52,652 nucleotides of DNA from Parcubacteria group bacterium GW2011_GWA2_42_14 (lineage in GTDB: Bacteria; Patescibacteriota; Minisyncoccia; Sungbacterales; GWA2-42-14): positions 1 through 52,652 of the forward strand of contig LCCV01000012.1 in the NCBI GenBank assembly GCA_000998135.1, given 5' to 3'. The number at the start of each line of letters is the position of its first letter. The first letter of the stretch is position 1. The notes beneath the pieces were generated by a model. That model did no database searches, was not told the DNA's origin, and worked only from the letters and a program-made list of their open reading frames with translations. The position numbers and the translations under genes were made by a program. Shown piece after piece: positions 41,731-49,682 of this stretch.

Positions 41731-42609
41731 ATGCGAATTTTGTTTTTCGGCGATATTTTCGGAAAGCCCGGGCGCGAAGCGCTTAAATTTATAATTCCTC
41801 AATGGAAAAAAGAATATGAGCCGGATGTAATTATCGCTAACGGCGAAAACATGTCGCATGGGGCCGGAATTTCCGAATCCGCCATAAAAGAACTCATGTC
41901 CGCGGGAGTCCAAATAATTACCGGAGGGAATCATACCCTTGAAGGCAAAAATGCTTCTAATTTATTAAATGATGCGAGTTTGCCATTATTGCGTCCGGCT
42001 AATATGTCTTCTGAACTTCCAGGCCGCGGATTTGGCTTCTATAGGATTGGGAATAATCCCCTCGACCCTGCTCGGGGCAGGGAATTAGGAATTATGGACG
42101 GACCAGAAAATGCCAATTTATTAGTTATAAATCTAATTGGCCAAGTGCATATGCGCTATCAATACGATTCTCCATTCAAGGCAATCGACGAAATTCTTCA
42201 AGACCCGACCTTGAAATCCGAAAGGTCGGGCCTTGTTAAAATAGTTGACTGGCACGCCGATGCTTCATCGGAAAAAATTGCTTTAGGATGGTATTTGGAC
42301 GGACGGGTTTCCGCGGTTTTGGGAACCCACTCCCATACTCCAACGGCCGATGAAAGAATTCTGCCCAAAGGAACCAGTTTTGTGTCTGATATCGGCATGA
42401 TTGGTCCGCATAACTCCATAATCGGACAGGAAATTTCAGCCAATCTTGAACGCTTCATCAAACAAATTCCAAAAAAGGTTGAGGTAGCTCCCGCGCCCCC
42501 TTATGAAATAAACGCGGTATTTTTAGAAACTGACGAAAAAACAGGAAAAACAATAAAAATACAACGGATAAGAAAAATTATTCACGAAAATCTTGCCAGA
42601 AACGAATAA
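41731..42609 (+). CDS. ymdB: YmdB-type metallophosphoesterase (2',3'-cyclic nucleotide phosphodiesterase)
   Basis: Cytoplasmic two-metal phosphoesterase; in Bacillus it hydrolyses cyclic nucleotides and affects biofilm and motility. Motifs: RILFFGDIFGKPGREAL at the N-terminus, VIIANGENMSHGAGI (about 34-48), GVQIITGGNHTLEGK (about 56-70), VDWHADASSEKIALGWYLDG and VLGTHSHTPTAD (about 192-203). Length is somewhat above the usual 265: two loop stretches (NPLDPARGRELG at about 108-120 and PTLKSERSG at about 158-167) are encoded by palindromic repeats. It follows rny in the same direction after 187 bases of repeat-rich spacer. Confidence 0.94.
   Translation: MRILFFGDIFGKPGREALKFIIPQWKKEYEPDVIIANGENMSHGAGISESAIKELMSAGVQIITGGNHTLEGKNASNLLNDASLPLLRPANMSSELPGRGFGFYRIGNNPLDPARGRELGIMDGPENANLLVINLIGQVHMRYQYDSPFKAIDEILQDPTLKSERSGLVKIVDWHADASSEKIALGWYLDGRVSAVLGTHSHTPTADERILPKGTSFVSDIGMIGPHNSIIGQEISANLERFIKQIPKKVEVAPAPPYEINAVFLETDEKTGKTIKIQRIRKIIHENLARNE
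42053..42088 (+). repeat. CCCTGCTCGGGGCAGGG-type palindrome read in frame in ymdB
   Basis: CCCTG/CAGGG arms around a CTCGGGG loop, with flanking TAATCCC/GGAATTA. It adds about 12 residues to a loop. Confidence 0.65.
42204..42230 (+). repeat. CCCGACCTT palindrome read in frame in ymdB
   Basis: CCCGACCTT (42204-42212) pairs perfectly with AAGGTCGGG (42222-42230); related to the palindrome in the hydrolase gene at 39332-39366. Confidence 0.75.
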
Positions 42610-42661
42610 AAAAGCCCGCCGGACTTGCCCTGAGGTTTTCCTCGAAGGGTGTTTTGGCGGG
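42609..42661 (-). terminator. Terminator of the CPBP protease gene
   Basis: Outer stem CCCGCC/GGCGGG (42615-42620, 42656-42661) enclosing a TTGCCCTGAGG...CCTCGAAGGG palindrome. On the minus strand it is followed by GCTTTTTTATT. Confidence 0.75.
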
Positions 42662-42682
42662 TAAATATTCTTACGCAAGTCC

Positions 42683-43339
42683 TCAAATAGAGGAGGGGTG
42701 TTTTCCGAAATAGAATAGATACAGCCGGTAAAAAATTGTTGCAATGAAATTATGAAAAAAATGAACAAGAAAACAGGCAATAAGTCCAAACTTCAAAAAA
42801 ACATAAGCAAAGACAAAAGATGTAAGAAATAAAGGAATAAATTTTACAGCGCGACCAGTGCCCTTGTAGTTAAATATGTGTAAATAGGCAAATACGGCAT
42901 TACTAATTAAAAGCAGGATATAAAATTGTATTCCGGTCCAACGGGGAAGAACCCCCAAGAAAAATCCTCTGAATATCAATTCCTCTGAGGCCGCCGTAAA
43001 GACGAAAATCAGCAGAGTTTTGAAAAAAGAGTATTTGTGAATGTCATCCAGCACCTTTTTTCGTTTTGGCGAACCGATTGCCAGACCAATTATATCATCA
43101 GAAACTCCCGAGAACAGTATCCCAAATATTCCGATAAGTAGCAGTATCGAGGCATCCGCCAAGACCAAAGTTACAGATGTTATTGCATTTGGTTGTGCGA
43201 GGACAAAACGAATAAATTCTGTAAGAAGCTTTGATAAATCCGAAGAATTGAAGTAAAGGCCTATAAGTAAAAAAGGTAACACCAAAACACTAAACAAAAA
43301 CCACTCTTTCATAAAAATGGACAGGGACTTTCTTTCCAA
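42683..43339 (-). CDS. CPBP (CAAX/Abi) family intramembrane metalloprotease
   Basis: A 218-residue membrane protein with about six helices. The family motifs are present: AASEELIFRGFFLGVL (EExxxR, about 112-127) and HFFHNFIA near the C-terminus (FxxxH type), the presumed metal and catalytic residues. In bacteria such proteins process peptides, provide immunity to bacteriocins or act in phage defence; nothing nearby identifies the substrate. It has its own promoter with a pair of 15-base direct repeats, which suggests regulated expression. Confidence 0.85.
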   Translation of the reverse strand: MERKSLSIFMKEWFLFSVLVLPFLLIGLYFNSSDLSKLLTEFIRFVLAQPNAITSVTLVLADASILLLIGIFGILFSGVSDDIIGLAIGSPKRKKVLDDIHKYSFFKTLLIFVFTAASEELIFRGFFLGVLPRWTGIQFYILLLISNAVFAYLHIFNYKGTGRAVKFIPLFLTSFVFAYVFLKFGLIACFLVHFFHNFIATIFYRLYLFYFGKHPSSI

Positions 43340-43369
43340 GCGCCTTCTCCGGCAGTAAAATGTTAAGTT

Positions 43370-43444
43370 ACTTGTTTTTTACTATAACAATTCTATAAAA
43401 TTAAGTCAAGTTAATTTTGTTGCATAAATACTTGTTTTTTACTA
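43370..43444 (-). promoter_or_regulatory. CPBP gene promoter with paired 15-base direct repeats (possible operator)
   Basis: Minus-strand TTGACT (43404-43409), 17-base spacer, TATAGT (43381-43386). Identical ACTTGTTTTTTACTA copies lie at 43370-43384 (covering part of the -10) and 43430-43444 (upstream of the -35), 60 bases apart, about six helical turns. Confidence 0.7.
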
Positions 43445-43470
43445 ACATTAACCCTAATAGCGCATAATCC

Positions 43471-43580
43471 CCGTTAGAAGTTCGGCAATGCCATAAATCC
43501 GGTATAACAACATAAAGCGAAGCGGCTTGCGCCTTACATCATAACGCAACAAAATTACATTTTATTTAGACTTCTAACGG
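43471..43580. other. 110-base element bounded by an 11-base inverted repeat
   Basis: CCGTTAGAAGT (43471-43481) and ACTTCTAACGG (43570-43580) enclose a GC-richer interior with a GCGAAGCGGCTTGCGC hairpin. It has no reading frame and may be a small mobile or structured element. The rest of 43340-43740 holds only the CPBP promoter and AT-rich sequence. Confidence 0.5.
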
Positions 43581-43740
43581 AGTAAATTGTGGATAAAATC
43601 TTGTTTAAATCAACTTTACCGCATAAACACTCACTTTTTAAAATCAATGAAAAACAGCTATAAATCAAAAAACCGCTTAAAAATTGGGTTATAATGGTGT
43701 ATTATGTGTTTATCATTAAAAATCAATAAATGGTCGATAT

Positions 43741-43818
43741 ATAACAACCAACAACTAATAACCAATAACCAACAACACGTGTTGTAAGTTGTGGGTTGTG
43801 AGTTGTGAGTTACGAAGT
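43741..43818. repeat. CAACAACC/GGTTGTTG-type palindromic simple repeat before HU
   Basis: AATAACCAACAAC units run into a CAACACGTGTTG centre and then GTTGTGGGTTGTGAG units. The same AATAACCAACAAC words are read in frame inside the UvrD gene at 46461-46496. Confidence 0.75.
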
Positions 43819-44103
43819 ATGGTAATGAAATACGACAAGAAATGGCTTGCCGAATGGGTTATGAATAAAACCCAGGGCACCAAAAAGGCCTCCCAAGAAT
43901 TGGTTGACGGACTCTTTGATGAAATCACTAACGCCATGGTCAAGGGAGAGCAGGTAAAAGTCGCCGGATTCGGAGTGTTTAAGGTTTCCCGAAGGGCGGC
44001 CAGAGAAGGAATCAATCCGCGAACACAGGAAAAAATCCAGATTGCGGCCAAAGTCGCGCCGAAATTCCGAGCCGCCAAGCAACTAAAAGAAGCAGTCCAA
44101 TAA
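43819..44103 (+). CDS. HU/IHF-family DNA-binding protein
   Basis: Nucleoid protein that bends DNA. The body TKKASQELVDGLFDEITNAM, then GEQVKVAGFGVFKVSRRAAREGINPRT (GFG...R...G.NP family signature) and a C-terminal APKFRAAKQLKEAV are typical. The family is about 90 residues; the start at 43819 (MVMKYDKKW) gives 94, and the ATG at 43825 is equally possible. A longer frame from 43789 is rejected because its first ten codons are the simple repeat. Confidence 0.92.
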   Translation: MVMKYDKKWLAEWVMNKTQGTKKASQELVDGLFDEITNAMVKGEQVKVAGFGVFKVSRRAAREGINPRTQEKIQIAAKVAPKFRAAKQLKEAVQ

Positions 44104-44125
44104 TATTTTTTCTCTAGAAAAAAAT

Positions 44126-44153
44126 AAATGCCCCCGAATCTTGGGGGTATTTG
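44126..44153. terminator. Terminator between HU and cytochrome c genes
   Basis: AAATGCCCCC/GGGGGTATTT stem with a 7-base loop and T-rich sequence on both sides; it serves two convergent genes. Confidence 0.8.
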
Positions 44154-44155
44154 TT

Positions 44156-44611
44156 TTACTTTAGGGTTTTAATATACGCAACAAGGTCGCTTATTTCCTT
44201 ATCATTAAAATGTTTCCATGGAGGCATGCCATTTGAGGGCGCGCCGTTCCTTATTTTTTGTGAAAGAACACTATTGGGCAAATTCTGGATTTCCGACAAA
44301 GTAAGGTCTTGTGGCTTTTTAGGAAGCGCTTTAGCGGCTCCCCCATCTCCTTTGCCGCGAACGCCGTGACAAGCAACACAGTTAGTTTGAAAAATTTTCT
44401 GGCCATTTTTAACGCCGGGGTCCATATTGGGATTAAGAGCCAGCTCTGCAGATTTTGTATTGTTTACACTACCTGCATCTCCTGAACTTTGACCGTCACT
44501 GCACCCGCCAAAAACAAGAATATAAAGAATTAACAATACGATAACGGCAATAAACACTAAAATTTTAAGAGGATTCCTTTTATCCTCGCCGCCAGGCCCA
44601 GTTCCATGCAT
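44156..44611 (-). CDS. Membrane-anchored class I c-type cytochrome
   Basis: A 151-residue protein. Residues about 15-38 are a membrane anchor ending VFGGC, which could also be a lipobox. The heme motif is CVACH (about 81-85) and the axial methionine is in NGMPPW (about 127-132); the C-terminal ISDLVAYIKTLK is the family's last helix. It would carry electrons on the outer face of the membrane. AAGGAG precedes the ATG. No cytochrome maturation, oxidase or reductase gene is in the window, and most Patescibacteria have no respiratory chain, so its partner is unknown. Confidence 0.9.
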   Translation of the reverse strand: MHGTGPGGEDKRNPLKILVFIAVIVLLILYILVFGGCSDGQSSGDAGSVNNTKSAELALNPNMDPGVKNGQKIFQTNCVACHGVRGKGDGGAAKALPKKPQDLTLSEIQNLPNSVLSQKIRNGAPSNGMPPWKHFNDKEISDLVAYIKTLK

Positions 44612-44639
44612 TTTTTCATCTCCTTATTTATCAAAGATA

Positions 44640-44777
44640 ACAATTAATAAGTAACAAGTAAAAACAGCCACGTCAAAGGCCATATCTCTCTAATCATTCT
44701 CTAATTTCTTCGCTAATAATCTCTAATCTCGAATTAGCGATAATTCGTGATTAAATTCGCGATTGATTAGCGATTAT
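44640..44777. repeat. ATTAGCGATTA / AATTCGCGATT simple repeats
   Basis: Degenerate repeats of AATTAGCGATAATTCGTGATT-like words (shown here only in short form: TTAGCGAT, TTCGTGAT, TTCGCGAT). There is no gene and no clear promoter. Confidence 0.6.
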
Positions 44778-45938
44778 TTAAAAGGGATTCTTAGCCCCTC
44801 TTACTTCAAAATGCACATGGCAGCCGGTGGAGTTTCCGGTGGAGCCGACTTGCGCGATGGTTTCTCCCTGGGGAACAATCTTGCCGACCGTAACAAAAAT
44901 TTGCTTCAAATGCGCGTAAAGAGTCTGCACCCCGTTATTGTGAGAAATAACAATATATTTTCCGTACCCGCCGTTCCAGCCGGAATTTTTAGCTATCAAG
45001 ATGGTTCCTTCGGCTGAAGCAAAAACCGGCCGACCGCAGGAAGGCACGGACGCATCGGAATTTACTAAATCAACTCCGTTTTTACCGTGAATTCCCCGGG
45101 AACGCCTGGCATTAAGAATCGGTTTCATAAAAAAACCTATAAGATTCGGCAGTTTAGATAATGTTGCGGCAGGCGCTTTGGGAGAAAAAATAGCGGGAGA
45201 GCCAACCAATTCGCCGTCAGGAATTATTATAATTTCTCCAACAACAAGATCTTCTCCTGAAGAAAGGCCGTTAAAAACCATAATATCGGCAATGTTCCCG
45301 TCATACCTCTTAGCAATACCGGAAACCGTATCTCCTTTTTTAATTTCATGCCTTACGCCTGAAACCGGCAAAATAATCAATTTATCACCGATTTTTATGC
45401 GGCCGGAATTCGATATGTCATTCGCCCAAAGAATAGTGTTTACAGTTACTTCAAAAGAAGAAGCAATACTTGAAAGGGTATCTCCGAGTTGAACTTCATA
45501 AACAAATATGGCATCCTCTCCCCCGCCAACTCCGTCCCGCATAATTCCCGTGGGGTTTGTATAAGCCAATAAGGCGCTTTCTTTAATTATTGCCAGAGAC
45601 ATATCTCTAAAACCATTGCCGGGCTGAAACAGCGGCAAAAAAGAACCCAATACAGAATCATTTTGTTCAAGAACAGAAGAAGCGTTAATTTCATTAATAA
45701 AAACTGGTGATTTATCATTATTGCACCAAAAACAAATATAATCAAAAAAACCGGCATTGGCTTCGCGCGGGTGAAAAAATAAAAAAAGGCTTAAAATAGC
45801 CAGGAAACTTGAAAATGTTCTTAAAAAAGCTAAAAACTTCTTTTGGGAAAGAAGTATTTTTGCCGGGTTTTCTTCAATTTTACCGAATTTTGAATAATTA
45901 TTTTGCTCTTTTTCCCAACTCGGGGGCTTTACAATCAT
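44778..45938 (-). CDS. LysM-M23 peptidoglycan endopeptidase
   Basis: Extracytoplasmic murein hydrolase or its activator. A hydrophobic segment at about 33-60 anchors or exports it. Two LysM domains bind peptidoglycan (YEVQLGDTLSSIASSFEV at about 146-163 and HEIKKGDTVSGIAKRYDG at about 196-213). The C-terminal M23/LytM domain (about 275-386) has the zinc residues in HGKNGVDL and HVHFEV, plus GYGKYIVISHNNGVQTLYAHL. The protein ends at the domain boundary, as usual. The upstream cytochrome gene is separated by 166 bases of ATTAGCGATTA-type repeats. Confidence 0.93.
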   Translation of the reverse strand: MIVKPPSWEKEQNNYSKFGKIEENPAKILLSQKKFLAFLRTFSSFLAILSLFLFFHPREANAGFFDYICFWCNNDKSPVFINEINASSVLEQNDSVLGSFLPLFQPGNGFRDMSLAIIKESALLAYTNPTGIMRDGVGGGEDAIFVYEVQLGDTLSSIASSFEVTVNTILWANDISNSGRIKIGDKLIILPVSGVRHEIKKGDTVSGIAKRYDGNIADIMVFNGLSSGEDLVVGEIIIIPDGELVGSPAIFSPKAPAATLSKLPNLIGFFMKPILNARRSRGIHGKNGVDLVNSDASVPSCGRPVFASAEGTILIAKNSGWNGGYGKYIVISHNNGVQTLYAHLKQIFVTVGKIVPQGETIAQVGSTGNSTGCHVHFEVRGAKNPF

Positions 45939-46194
45939 ACAAAAAAGCTAGTATTTATGCTAAAATCTAAGATCGGAGTTTATTATTCCCTACACCTACC
46001 AATTATATGATTTTATAGTATTTTGGCAAGTTGGATATTCACATCGTTATCATGGTATAGAGTTTAGGAACTAAACGCTATACGCTAAACGATAAGTTTA
46101 GAATTTTGAATTTTTGTTTACGATATGCTTTTATTGATATGAACCTCATTAAATCCCGGCATTTTATATAAAAAGGGCATAAGAGCTAAAAAAT

Positions 46195-49100
46195 ATGAAT
46201 TATAAAGAAATTAATAATAATATTGATGTATCTAACGGGGTGAGTACAATTCTTAACCAACTGAACGATAAGCAAAAAGAAGCTGTTCTGGCCATTGAAG
46301 GGCCGATTTTAATAATTGCCGGGGCCGGCTCCGGCAAAACCAGGGCCTTAACCCATAGAGTGGCATACCTTATATCTAAAGGGGTAAGGACGGAAAATAT
46401 CTTGGCGGTAACATTTACCAATAAGGCCGCTCAAGAGATGGCGGAACGAATTAACACGCTAATAACCAATAACCAACAACCAATAACCAACAACACGCTA
46501 TTTATAGGAACTTTTCATTCTTTTTGCGCCAAAATTTTAAGAAACGAGGCGCTAAACCTGAAATATACTAAATATTTTACCATCTTTGACGATAGTGATT
46601 CTATGTCGCTTTTAAAGGAGGTTATGAAAGAACTAAACATAAATTCCAAACAATTTCCCGCGCCAATGATAATGAACATTATTTCCGGTCTGAAAAGCGA
46701 ACTTATAGGACCAGAGCAATATGAAGGAAGAGATTCAATTGAGCCGTTTCCCAAAACTATTTATAAAATATATTCGCTTTACGAAAACCGCCTTAAAGAA
46801 TCAAACGCCTTTGATTTCGACGACCTCATCATGAAAACCGTGGAGCTTTTCAGGCGCTACCCTAAAATTCTCGAAAAATATCAGGAGCGTTTCCGCTATA
46901 TACATATTGACGAATACCAGGACACCAACACCGCTCAATATGAATTAACGCGGATCCTTGCTCTGAAACACAAAAACCTTTTCGTGATAGGAGACGACGC
47001 GCAGTGCCTTCCCCAGGGAACGCTGATAGAAACAAAAAACGGCAGGGTGCCGATAGAAAAAATTAGTCCGGCCGACAAAATCAGATCGGCTACCGGCTTC
47101 GGTAAAACAACGCTTTCCAAAATAGTTAAAATCCATAGACGCAACGGCAACGAGTTTCTAATGCGCGTAAAAACGTCTTCTGGTAAAAGTTTGGCTATAA
47201 GCGCCGGTCATATTGTTTTTGCAAAATTAAAGCCGGATCCCAATATTTTTTATGTTTATCTTATGGAAAGAAAGGACAAGGGTTTCAGGATCGGCCACAC
47301 CCGAGGAGTAAGAATGGGAAGCAAAAATGGTCTCCGGGTTATTAAAAACGGAATTCGGCAGTGTCTTAATCAGGAAGGAGCCGACAAAATCTGGATATTA
47401 AAAACAGCGTCAACAAAAGAAGAAGCGGTATTTTATGAACAGCTTTTGGCATTCACTTACGGAATTCCGACAACGGTTTTTTACGATAAAGGAAGGAATA
47501 TGCCGTTAAATCAGGCCTCCATAGATTTACTATTTTCTAAAATTAATACGCGGCAAAGGGTCGAACGCCTATTTTCTGATCTATCCCTTTCAACCAATCA
47601 TCCCCACCACCGGCCAAGAGGTATTACCCGCAACACCGCAGGGCTGTCTTTACGTTATCGTGCAACAATAGATGTTTGCTTTTTCGGCGGAAGCCAAAAA
47701 AGCAAACGGGCTGAATGGCATGGCCACAGAATTGCCCTTATCAGCGGATCTAATAAACTAAAGAGACGGCTTAAACGCTTTTCGCTCTGGACAATACGGC
47801 AAGCTAAGACGGATAAAAAATCCTGGAGGATAGAAACGGCCCGACAAAAATACGAAGATTGCATAGAATTTGCTAAAAAACTCGCCTCTGCCGGTGAATT
47901 GGAAATTCATGAAAAAGCCCGGCTCTCGAACAAAAAAGATTCGTTCGATCTCATGCCCGCGTCTCATCTGCACCCGGGAATGGCCATTGCTGTTTCTCGC
48001 AACGGACAAATAAAAGAAGAAACAATTATATCGATATCAAAAAAACATTATCGGGGAACACTCTATGACCTGTCTGTTGAAAACACCCATAACTATTCAG
48101 CCAACGGGATCGTCGTGCATAATTCGATTTATTCCTGGAGAAACGCCGACTTCAGAAATATTTTGAATTTTGAAAGAGATTGGCCGGACGCAAAAGTTAT
48201 TGTGCTTGATGAAAATTACCGCTCAACAAAAACCATACTGGAAACGGCTAACTCGGTTATTGCCCAAAACCTTCTGCAAAAACCCAAAAATCTTTGGACC
48301 AAAAACTCCGAAGGAGCAAAAATAGAATATGTTATCCTGCCTGATGAACGGCAAGAAGCCGGATTCGTTGCCGAAAAAATACAGGAATTGCTTAAGGGCG
48401 GGTGTTCGTTAAAAGATATCGCCGTGCTTTACCGCACCAATGCCCAGTCGCGCGCCATTGAAGAATCCTTGCTTGAAGAAAATATCCCTTATAAAATAAT
48501 CGGCGGAATAAAATTTTATCAAAGAAAAGAAATAAAGGATATAATCGCTTATCTGCGTCTTTTTTTAAATCCCAATGACCTCGTGTCTTTGAAAAGAATA
48601 ATCAATGTGCCGGCCAGGGGCATCGGGAAAATTACTTTTCTTAAATTTCTTCAATCAGGAAATAAAATATCGGGGGCCGGCAATTTAACAAGCCGCACGA
48701 ATGGATTTGGGCAAAATGCTGATATTACGCGGATGAGTCCGCTGAACAACGCTGATTATAACAGTAAAGAACAATCGGCTATTCAAAAATTTGAAAAAAC
48801 AATCGAGGAGCTTCGGGAATCTTTAAAATCGTTAACCCTGCCGCTTTTTATCAAAGAACTGATTAAAAAAATAAAATATGAAGAATATCTTGAAGAATCT
48901 TTTCTTGATTTTGAAATGCGGGTTGAAAATATAAAAGAACTCCAAGGCCTAGCCAGACGCTTTACGGAGAGCGAGCCAATTGAGGGACTTGCCAAAATGC
49001 TTGAAGAAATTTCGCTGGCGCAAGACCAGGATGAAATCAAAGAAAAAAATAATTTGCTTCATCTTATGACCCTGCACGCGGCCAAGGGGCTGGAATTCAA

Positions 49101-49383
49101 ATTCGTATTTATCACCGGAATGGAAGAAGGAATTTTTCCTCACACAAAATCAATGTTTGACCCCTCTTCCCTGGAAGAAGAGCGCCGGCTTTGTTACGTT
49201 GGCATTACCAGAAGCAAAGAAGGTCTTTGGCTTCTTCGAGCAAACCAGAGACAGCTTTGGGGAGACATTCAAAAAAACATTGAATCGCGATTTTTAAAAG
49301 AAATTCCGAAAACCCTTCTTAATATTGCCGATTTTAGCGGCGATGAATATGACGATGACGAAGGCGAGGAAATAATTTTTTGA
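46195..49383 (+). CDS. UvrD/PcrA-type DNA helicase interrupted by an intein
   Basis: Superfamily 1 helicase for repair and replication. Extein motifs: Q-motif LNDKQKEAV, Walker A AGAGSGKT (42-49), VTFTNKAAQEM, GTFHSF, motif II DEYQDTN (about 246-252), motif III GDDAQ/SIYSWR, then DENYRST, a VLYRTNAQSRA block, LHAAKGLEFKFVF and CYVGITRSKEGL. The helicase without the intein is about 690 residues, near the usual PcrA size. The intein (residues 271-643) splits motif III between Q and S, so splicing is required for activity. Two loop stretches are encoded by simple repeats (about residues 89-101 and 834-858). Gene choice between uvrD and pcrA is not made. Confidence 0.95.
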   Translation: MNYKEINNNIDVSNGVSTILNQLNDKQKEAVLAIEGPILIIAGAGSGKTRALTHRVAYLISKGVRTENILAVTFTNKAAQEMAERINTLITNNQQPITNNTLFIGTFHSFCAKILRNEALNLKYTKYFTIFDDSDSMSLLKEVMKELNINSKQFPAPMIMNIISGLKSELIGPEQYEGRDSIEPFPKTIYKIYSLYENRLKESNAFDFDDLIMKTVELFRRYPKILEKYQERFRYIHIDEYQDTNTAQYELTRILALKHKNLFVIGDDAQCLPQGTLIETKNGRVPIEKISPADKIRSATGFGKTTLSKIVKIHRRNGNEFLMRVKTSSGKSLAISAGHIVFAKLKPDPNIFYVYLMERKDKGFRIGHTRGVRMGSKNGLRVIKNGIRQCLNQEGADKIWILKTASTKEEAVFYEQLLAFTYGIPTTVFYDKGRNMPLNQASIDLLFSKINTRQRVERLFSDLSLSTNHPHHRPRGITRNTAGLSLRYRATIDVCFFGGSQKSKRAEWHGHRIALISGSNKLKRRLKRFSLWTIRQAKTDKKSWRIETARQKYEDCIEFAKKLASAGELEIHEKARLSNKKDSFDLMPASHLHPGMAIAVSRNGQIKEETIISISKKHYRGTLYDLSVENTHNYSANGIVVHNSIYSWRNADFRNILNFERDWPDAKVIVLDENYRSTKTILETANSVIAQNLLQKPKNLWTKNSEGAKIEYVILPDERQEAGFVAEKIQELLKGGCSLKDIAVLYRTNAQSRAIEESLLEENIPYKIIGGIKFYQRKEIKDIIAYLRLFLNPNDLVSLKRIINVPARGIGKITFLKFLQSGNKISGAGNLTSRTNGFGQNADITRMSPLNNADYNSKEQSAIQKFEKTIEELRESLKSLTLPLFIKELIKKIKYEEYLEESFLDFEMRVENIKELQGLARRFTESEPIEGLAKMLEEISLAQDQDEIKEKNNLLHLMTLHAAKGLEFKFVFITGMEEGIFPHTKSMFDPSSLEEERRLCYVGITRSKEGLWLLRANQRQLWGDIQKNIESRFLKEIPKTLLNIADFSGDEYDDDEGEEIIF
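46461..46496 (+). repeat. AATAACCAACAAC repeat read in frame inside the helicase gene
   Basis: Tandem ATAACCAATAACCAACAAC words encode an Asn/Gln/Thr/Pro-rich loop (TNNQQPITNN) between helicase motifs Ia and Ib. The same words occur in the gap before HU at 43741-43790. Confidence 0.8.
47005..48123 (+). mobile_element. Intein with a GIY-YIG-like insert, in helicase motif III
   Basis: A 373-residue intein. Block A CLPQGTLIETKNGRVPIEKI starts with the nucleophilic Cys (271). Block B is about LMRVKTSSG...ISAGHIVF. Blocks F and G are GTLYDLSVENTHNYSANGIVVHN (read in two parts) ending with His-Asn (642-643), followed by Ser as +1 residue. Between the splicing blocks is IFYVYLMERKD, then FRIGHTRGVR and AVFYEQLLAF, which resembles a GIY-YIG nuclease with Arg in place of the second Tyr, so cutting activity is uncertain. 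All splicing residues look intact. No LAGLIDADG motif is seen. Confidence 0.9.
48695..48766 (+). repeat. ACGCGGATGAGTCCGCTGA-type repeat read in frame in the helicase gene
   Basis: Encodes an Asn/Thr-rich loop (about residues 834-857, TSRTNGFGQNADITR) not expected between the IGKITFLKFL and QKFEKTIEELRE helices of PcrA-type enzymes. The repeat nature is less clear than for the first one. Confidence 0.5.
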
Positions 49384-49479
49384 ACAGAAAATTATGAGGA
49401 TAGTGCTAATTATTTTTCGAGCTTGTCGAGAAAATACATTAAAGTAACTTCTTGATTCGCTTTCAGACCGTCTGAGAAT

Positions 49480-49588
49480 GTCATTGCGAGGGAGCGAGTT
49501 CCCTCGCTATGCTCGGGACAGGCTCCGCAATCTCAAAAAATGGCTTATTCAAAAGATTGCTTCGCTCACGCTCGTCGCTCGCAATGAC
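49480..49588. repeat. Second copy of the GTCATTGCGAGG palindromic repeat
   Basis: GTCATTGCGAG (49480-49490) faces CTCGCAATGAC (49578-49588) with AGATTGCTTCG inside; it is the same family as 11531-11682 but more degenerate. It fills the gap 49384-49682 together with CGAGCTTGTCGAG-type fragments; no gene or clear promoter is seen. Confidence 0.8.
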
Positions 49589-49682
49589 GAAAAGAGGGTT
49601 TTCGTACGGGTCTGTTCGCTCGCTCGAAAAATAAACAACTCGCAGTGATTTTTGAGATGTATTCCAAACAGTCAAACAACAG

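Noticed and set aside
43471-43580. Integron attC site
   Set aside because: attC needs RYYYAAC at the left and GTTRRRY at the right; here the ends are the other way round (GTTAGAA left, TTCTAAC right) on both strands, and no integrase is present.
49480-49588. CRISPR array
   Set aside because: Only one inverted pair and no evenly spaced direct repeats; no cas genes in the window.
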